49,714 bases of DNA from the NCBI GenBank assembly GCA_020052645.1, contig JAGVOQ010000007.1, forward strand, positions 1 through 49,714, in the 5' to 3' direction. Of this stretch, positions 47,601 through 49,714 are shown one piece after another. The notes beneath the pieces are model-generated. The model saw nothing but the letters and a program-made list of their open reading frames with translations. It made no database searches and was not told the DNA's origin. Positions within the stretch are counted from its first letter, which is position 1. Each line of letters opens with the position of its first letter. A program made the position numbers and the translations under genes. Source of the stretch: Candidatus Omnitrophota bacterium (GTDB lineage: Bacteria > Omnitrophota > Gorgyraeia > Velamenicoccales > Velamenicoccaceae).

Positions 47601-49714
47601 GGCATTAAAGATAATTCTTTCCGATTGGGTCAGAGCTTTCTGGTAAATGATATCGGTCCAGGGACACGCATGTTGGTTGCTCCAGCAGGCCGAGGCGCAG
47701 CCAGTGAATTTTTCACGCAGCATCTTGAAGTGAATGAAGCCGGAAAAGCTAATCAGGTCTGGAAAGTTAATATTATTAATTCAAATCAGAATAACAGAGT
47801 GTTGTCTTTTGTTTTAGGAAAACAGGGCGCAAGAGATTACAAGATGATAGATCCTGAAGGAAAGATGAAAGGCGCCGGCAGCAAAGATTATATCTATCGT
47901 AACAAAGAATATGTGGTGGATGAGTTTACATTGGCGAGAAAATTCGTTGTATCTGCGATTAATAAAATGAAGGCTGATAATGGAACTAAAGAATTTTCAG
48001 AACTTCCTGCCGAAATTCTGCGTGGCCGTAATATTGAGAAAATAAAGAGCGGAGAAAAATTAAGCCCTGCCTTAAAGAAAGCCGTTTTGGAGTTGGGAAG
48101 GAAATTAGGTAGTGCCCGAGGTATCGATATCTCTAAGCCGTTGAGCATTGATATTTCTATTAATGCCAAGTCCCCGAACAAAGGAACTCAAGTTTTTAAG
48201 TCAGGGACTGAAGGAAAAGACGAAATACGATTAGGTAAGTATGTTGTTGATTTGATTGAGAATAACGGCAATCCTCTTATTGCCGCAAATAGTGCGTTTG
48301 GCTGGCTTGCTTTTCCGTTGCCAAAGCCACCTTCAAAAGATTCGTCTAAGCCGCGCAAAGAACAAGGGCTAGATGTAACGGTTCGGGAATTCGGCGCAAG
48401 CCTCCCCAAAGGTTCTGTTTCGTCAAATTCAGCTACGAAGTTATTGAATGAATATAGGACAAATAAGGCAGCTATCGGATTCTTAAATATTGACCAGGAT
48501 TTATTCACCTTACCTAATTCATATACGATAGCGGGAAATGTTTTGTTTGATTCCGGACTTGGCGAAGGTCTAATGAATTATCGTTCCAATAGCGGCATAG
48601 ATATAAAAACGCAGAAGAATGAACAAGGATTACCGCAAGATACGGTTTTGTATAGAAAGGGTACACAATATTCTTATCCGTTTGGTGCGTATGAGTCAGT
48701 GAAATATGAAGGCACGGCCCAGAAGAAAATTTCAGGGGAAGTCACTTTGCATTATAGTTCTAATGTGATGTTCTTGGTTTATGCGGACTACAAGCAAGAT
48801 GCTAAAACAGGAAATTATGCACAGTCTATCAGGCTCTCTAATACAAAGCAGTTTTTGGCAGCTGCCAATGATTTAAAGGCTAAAGGAGATATCAGGGTTT
48901 CAGGGCTTTATGTCCAGGGCAAGGATGTTGCGGGCCAGCCGATTACACAACGCTTTGGCTTTGATGCGACCAAGAGTTTTATTGATCGAGACAGTAAGGG
49001 TGCTGACGCTATGGTGCTTTCTTTTATTAATCCGACTTTTGGGCAGGGGAATACATTCCCTGCAGAGTGGGCATACAGTATGAGTACGTCGTCTTCTGGC
49101 AAGGATGAAGAAATGGAGTTGAAACAAAATTTATGGAATACCATGAAAAACCAGGTATCTGTAGCCTATAAAAATTTTAGGTCGGAGGGAATTGTTAAAA
49201 CAAGTTCGCAAAATTATAACATTGGATCCGCAGATATATACAGAGAAGCGATTGTGTTGGCGCCTGATTCGACTAAGGCCAGGCCAGCGATCGGTACAAA
49301 TGGGGTGAAGACTTTGGTTTCGATTTCGAAAGAATCTCAAGGGCGACCGTTGGTCATAGGGGCCAAGCACTCTTTGTTATACGGCACTATGTATACGGAT
49401 GGTAACAAGGTGATTCTTGACGAACAAAGTTTTCTTAAGGATTTACAGAAGGTAAAAAAACAGGATGTAATTCAGGATTCACAGAAGGTGAAAGAACAGG
49501 GCGCAACCGTTTTTACGGATAGAAAAAATGATAAGCGAATAGGTTTGATAAACAGGCTTGTGAAAAATGTGAAAGACGATTGGAAAAATTTTAAGGATGA
49601 GACAACCAAATCTCGAGGGTATAAAGCCTTAGGTTCTGTTTTTTACGGCGACACAGCAAACAAATGGATAGGTGGCAATATTTATGATGCCGTTGATTTA
49701 GCTGGTAAAGCCAA
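38688..49714 (+). CDS. Giant secreted protein with C39-like and caspase-like domains (3' partial)
   Basis: From GTG 38688 the frame stays open to the end of the window (over 3,675 codons, no stop seen). The signal peptide ends near VAWA at residue 29. A C39-like peptidase domain covers about 110-265, with Cys125 in TCGALSLAG, His222 in DDHMVLV and Asp238/Asn239 in VQDNGRE. Hydrophobic, glycine-rich segments follow at about 317-480 (GITGGLVAGGTLMAN). A candidate clan CD domain holds His1386 (VVIYSGHSAFG) and Cys1467 (LIIGSSCSAW). Residues about 1545-1675 form a Pro/Ser linker, then long beta-rich sequence. No Shine-Dalgarno site is obvious, so the exact start is uncertain. Its place after tadC suggests a surface effector working with the pilus. 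Confidence 0.82.
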   Translation, partial: MLDVRNKLWVKAVAWLIVLTFLPEQVAWAVDYNWRGAMKQEITSPVQSASVASGRSVSEQSHVSNKVLATAVKEALSSLVNKEATDIRLSNDVIIHRNYPLSLTEEKLNELHAWMLDPAHNLMTCGALSLAGLMELMGQRVSPVAVAHSALLIDILSDSLNIYTYNKDKKLESSLFALEKTAALFGLALKPFHWLGFDLDNKEIAKALNKLIPFIAFLDDDHMVLVKELSKDSLIVQDNGRENIFTKEEFSRRFSGYGLMLARSDEKDSNIEILSDEVAKAVRGSATDFKRTYGKTNLYNLSTKKYFDELQNPDLSTAYISIGISVVMAIATVLSSGATAPAWVGSSMAANAAYAFIVSQAASQFGSNVAQIGMDKWGWSPSTAQVWGSVAGAAFGGAMNPNVSAGALNPDKTINMDTFMGRMYSSYGPHVVNAFKGGITGGLVAGGTLMANKQFGDKKDNSWVTSILSSSAGAVAGYYASSAVFSGLGEGTSATQGTWDWFKKWDLIKDGQGPVSGVADQAPSQFMISRDSFNNQYLGTLLTPLADKNFQAFLVQSLVGSAVETYAVKKHLFGQNSYMYAKGFGAAMGSTVSGTYFEDKSFPELLGYSLLDASVGFGLTAMGGKYDRKTGKNKWGLNTSEMALISFQVSALGKAIFVDDIGEMNDGLDDQGKPKTRDSTWLDRWPNNVNKLAVEYGTLHGTAPAYNPPGGIDTRGLFTQAMYVSNVLDMTGISSIKEAVDYYLKTFPNRYTSFDVFKEKGGLALIYRSMDQAFLSDWVNTSHSMASSNLISMVGSGLSGSFNKDTAKQAWRSIGEDDQKEVVKNSKLNVEPEKFETLLDSLENNNDGNSRSILNNIYKNLALALNKPANAEKWRNMPWASRPIGAPGTLTGWMLKPLGKYKSDGSSNSSTVKNSASLDFSWKDYVKVGFGLGLTDDTAAKYQAAGQDLNYFLKPIGSEGTATNFVANKMVAGYKAWDKSIIHDVMGMATAGFLGFRPETYKTLGITPETLRDNPLAWWFRTPGMSPAGLSPVLGGLENPYATGGSTILGWLTNDLVHPKADVQKVLAIRAKYFNSITDPIKRWGAIYSVIFSDDDQSKEIRQKLIDAGVESLSLPGGATEYSLTNKLVASGTTLYKLDQAGDLHQTTQKPDQIKLNSLGQKIIPVSATATMHRFGGNIADFRKNIENKAIGYFSSPGGKIDVYFDPTTEKVVYTEDGNNWYYADETKIQEFKKDIQSGKLTRSGDLRYVYLNNEQNGKKGFYLIDYKKDEVRDIKGNVQGAPLAFLGNEFVFNIPIPEGQSIESSNALLLNYVKDGQLKIAFIPGRQFGLDYPHKNSGHVTETQDFVDTVEINGKSIDVQIRTVATKDDAIDALSNFGVVIYSGHSAFGTGWLLANGEQLQMNAGDDGEYAIPSGGFEELKNYSILTSDDAVGKTKDGKVLVNVSDKDLQQVTPYEGNQLIIGSSCSAWNHYGNAFIDTIVAKKEKGETVLIFTNQPAVEPPLNLVVGGLFTKGSVDEIAGDLNQLDEKAHYQVKAFGVKDNPDASSLPSPLLGSSVKEKNPPLSGQLIGESVVTTPEIASEPRAIGPPANTALVVAREEINKPPSSSILNVDKKEINTSQSSQLIPADKVALVFSKEEKNLPSSSQPTLDVSEKPAVKTPEITPAPKNDYAPVNAAQVAVMNWAVSDIGDPGTLTGLVKPGLTAGYNYAAAGISYAGGLVFGTHAKNSFNTPIKIARNDIVNNLNISESVKSALLGHFEDIELKSIDEDKKEVVVSYYDSEKKMDVDVSIAFSELLPSRTLAENEWILKTSADSNSTGNQELITVHMPKNVYMEEIGDLGGGLGWLMRNIGFKDESIARVVKLDVPWAFDPEVMTENKDQDVAFSILSSNKQKDVEMSLHTLFTNLNAQQLGILLSGKSNVDLTNVTRNDLTATSYLLSASLMGEAPGVVGVKAVDGQMHVKLGIGKQNAPIFNLSKGGDSKMTTDWSVLRNTIVEKVDDNSYRASGLVSFDVAITENSYTSMKGALSPNLPQERISAMEIGSSATFKGFTMPLRIGDQDINFDLTENTLNNPFVVEKAAHYAPFYSVEPNTTSLWQITKGIPGEPGFSVSSSATRRGVGLGALLKNSLAMSPENAVSGIGIEKLKNSDLFTRIFFNNALDSNVPMSISMQDVSKNASGAYAVATSVLMGTGGRAGEGLKLSFIANPNNLNPVYDKDGKMISSTPAIAVTHTENLNKTEELQFFNPKQEILNVGEKVAVGDGIVTGQIVTLDDRADLLANPAKAPFEQTTFKDGIKEIKNISEGLVIAASGENSFTGWAQNGEIYNIRTSQMPKEQSPQTAKGIKGLENNVAAPQYASNEAFAYKLMGKDVPEVGMTGSDKFPIIDNTPSNMAGGTARFGSSEVLSWDGKLKVYSLDSSKDATIAYGRNKMETSLVGLTGFTGEFKNINGHQGSFREVEITAEKGKMVLTSKGVELKLDKAELANLRQGNKDIQAILKNTYGQNEFWVKLDKINKDHFTAKGVTVSGYEVSSLLGESPDGKVNAIDPTWAPISGAYVRENGMRQGAPSYTVATVSRGEHYVTPEFSSLLKQTLPGTQEAVGFQPSAVKPDKKLGDVSARLSMTDIKIAPVKDAAGQEYAGVLKASGKLELILNGQNLTENYGRFSRVTAAENINNDVVFETSGSENYLTSNIKSIERVQGGLEKGAQVVFGRTTPGGLFGKGVKGLGFDKEAYRKEAYIYDKKGKIEGVNLVSENIDGTFGLDTTLGKNLIFTAPKASLKMKGTGVAALVDSNDQTNAGIMSLKAEKLRDMQKINGEKYNIYEVKGEGVGLRETNQFLPTEEQKLGVSPKAEGPKIVKQRQDLVYSKNGEMVKYDGLDKLKPDLALVANTNTRYQKFNDITVFAAQNNNLDDRQVGLLKEALKLDAQTGMTVFGQAVSQDTIANLNNLSPTQTGIVTTSKEWNGPLEAAGIKDNSFRLGQSFLVNDIGPGTRMLVAPAGRGAASEFFTQHLEVNEAGKANQVWKVNIINSNQNNRVLSFVLGKQGARDYKMIDPEGKMKGAGSKDYIYRNKEYVVDEFTLARKFVVSAINKMKADNGTKEFSELPAEILRGRNIEKIKSGEKLSPALKKAVLELGRKLGSARGIDISKPLSIDISINAKSPNKGTQVFKSGTEGKDEIRLGKYVVDLIENNGNPLIAANSAFGWLAFPLPKPPSKDSSKPRKEQGLDVTVREFGASLPKGSVSSNSATKLLNEYRTNKAAIGFLNIDQDLFTLPNSYTIAGNVLFDSGLGEGLMNYRSNSGIDIKTQKNEQGLPQDTVLYRKGTQYSYPFGAYESVKYEGTAQKKISGEVTLHYSSNVMFLVYADYKQDAKTGNYAQSIRLSNTKQFLAAANDLKAKGDIRVSGLYVQGKDVAGQPITQRFGFDATKSFIDRDSKGADAMVLSFINPTFGQGNTFPAEWAYSMSTSSSGKDEEMELKQNLWNTMKNQVSVAYKNFRSEGIVKTSSQNYNIGSADIYREAIVLAPDSTKARPAIGTNGVKTLVSISKESQGRPLVIGAKHSLLYGTMYTDGNKVILDEQSFLKDLQKVKKQDVIQDSQKVKEQGATVFTDRKNDKRIGLINRLVKNVKDDWKNFKDETTKSRGYKALGSVFYGDTANKWIGGNIYDAVDLAGKA

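Overview
The window resembles the chromosomal replication-origin region of an uncultured Gram-negative bacterium joined to a large Tad/Flp pilus locus. Gene content (dnaA, dnaN, dciA, gyrB, gyrA, par genes, rpmH-yidD-yidC), many class III prepilins and a giant exported protein with a characteristic signal peptide together suggest Omnitrophota (OP3) or a close relative. That placement is inference from gene content, not from a marker tree.

Left arm (1-7465, minus strand). A dense collinear block reads, in transcription order, rpmH, yidD, yidC, a stand-alone Jag N-terminal domain, a LAGLIDADG homing endonuclease, parA, parB, ndk, yicC, gmk, rpoZ, coaC, tRNA-Cys and tRNA-Leu. It couples ribosome and membrane biogenesis, chromosome segregation and nucleotide metabolism. 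rnpA, mnmE, mnmG and rsmG, which often sit here, are absent.

Origin and right-hand replication genes (7466-18170, plus strand). Divergent promoters and a perfect DnaA box lie between rpmH and dnaA. They are followed by dnaN, dciA, gyrB (interrupted by an HNH-type intein), a six-helix membrane protein, a long structured leader and gyrA.

Accessory patch (18171-19860). It holds AT-rich repeats, tRNA-Glu, two partial copies of the tRNA-Glu 3' end that look like attachment-site remnants, and an HTH/Doc-type toxin-antitoxin pair with a palindromic operator. The Doc protein lacks the catalytic histidine.

Tad locus (19829-38658). It contains a PpiC-type lipoprotein, CpaB, a secretin with a TonB-like C-terminus, a fused CpaE-CpaF ATPase, a DUF192 protein, a transposase-like protein, a run of about a dozen small class III prepilins, large TadE/TadG-like proteins, a lipoprotein, TadB and TadC. 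No prepilin peptidase (CpaA/TadV) or TadD is seen. A small hairpin-bearing repeat occurs twice in opposite orientation. A second structured element occurs directly upstream of gyrA, the lipoprotein gene and tadB.

Giant gene (38688 to beyond the window end). A reading frame of at least 3,675 codons encodes a signal peptide, a C39-like cysteine peptidase domain, glycine-rich hydrophobic segments, a candidate caspase-like (clan CD) domain and long beta-rich stretches. Its position after tadC suggests a cell-surface or secreted adhesin/protease that works with the pilus.
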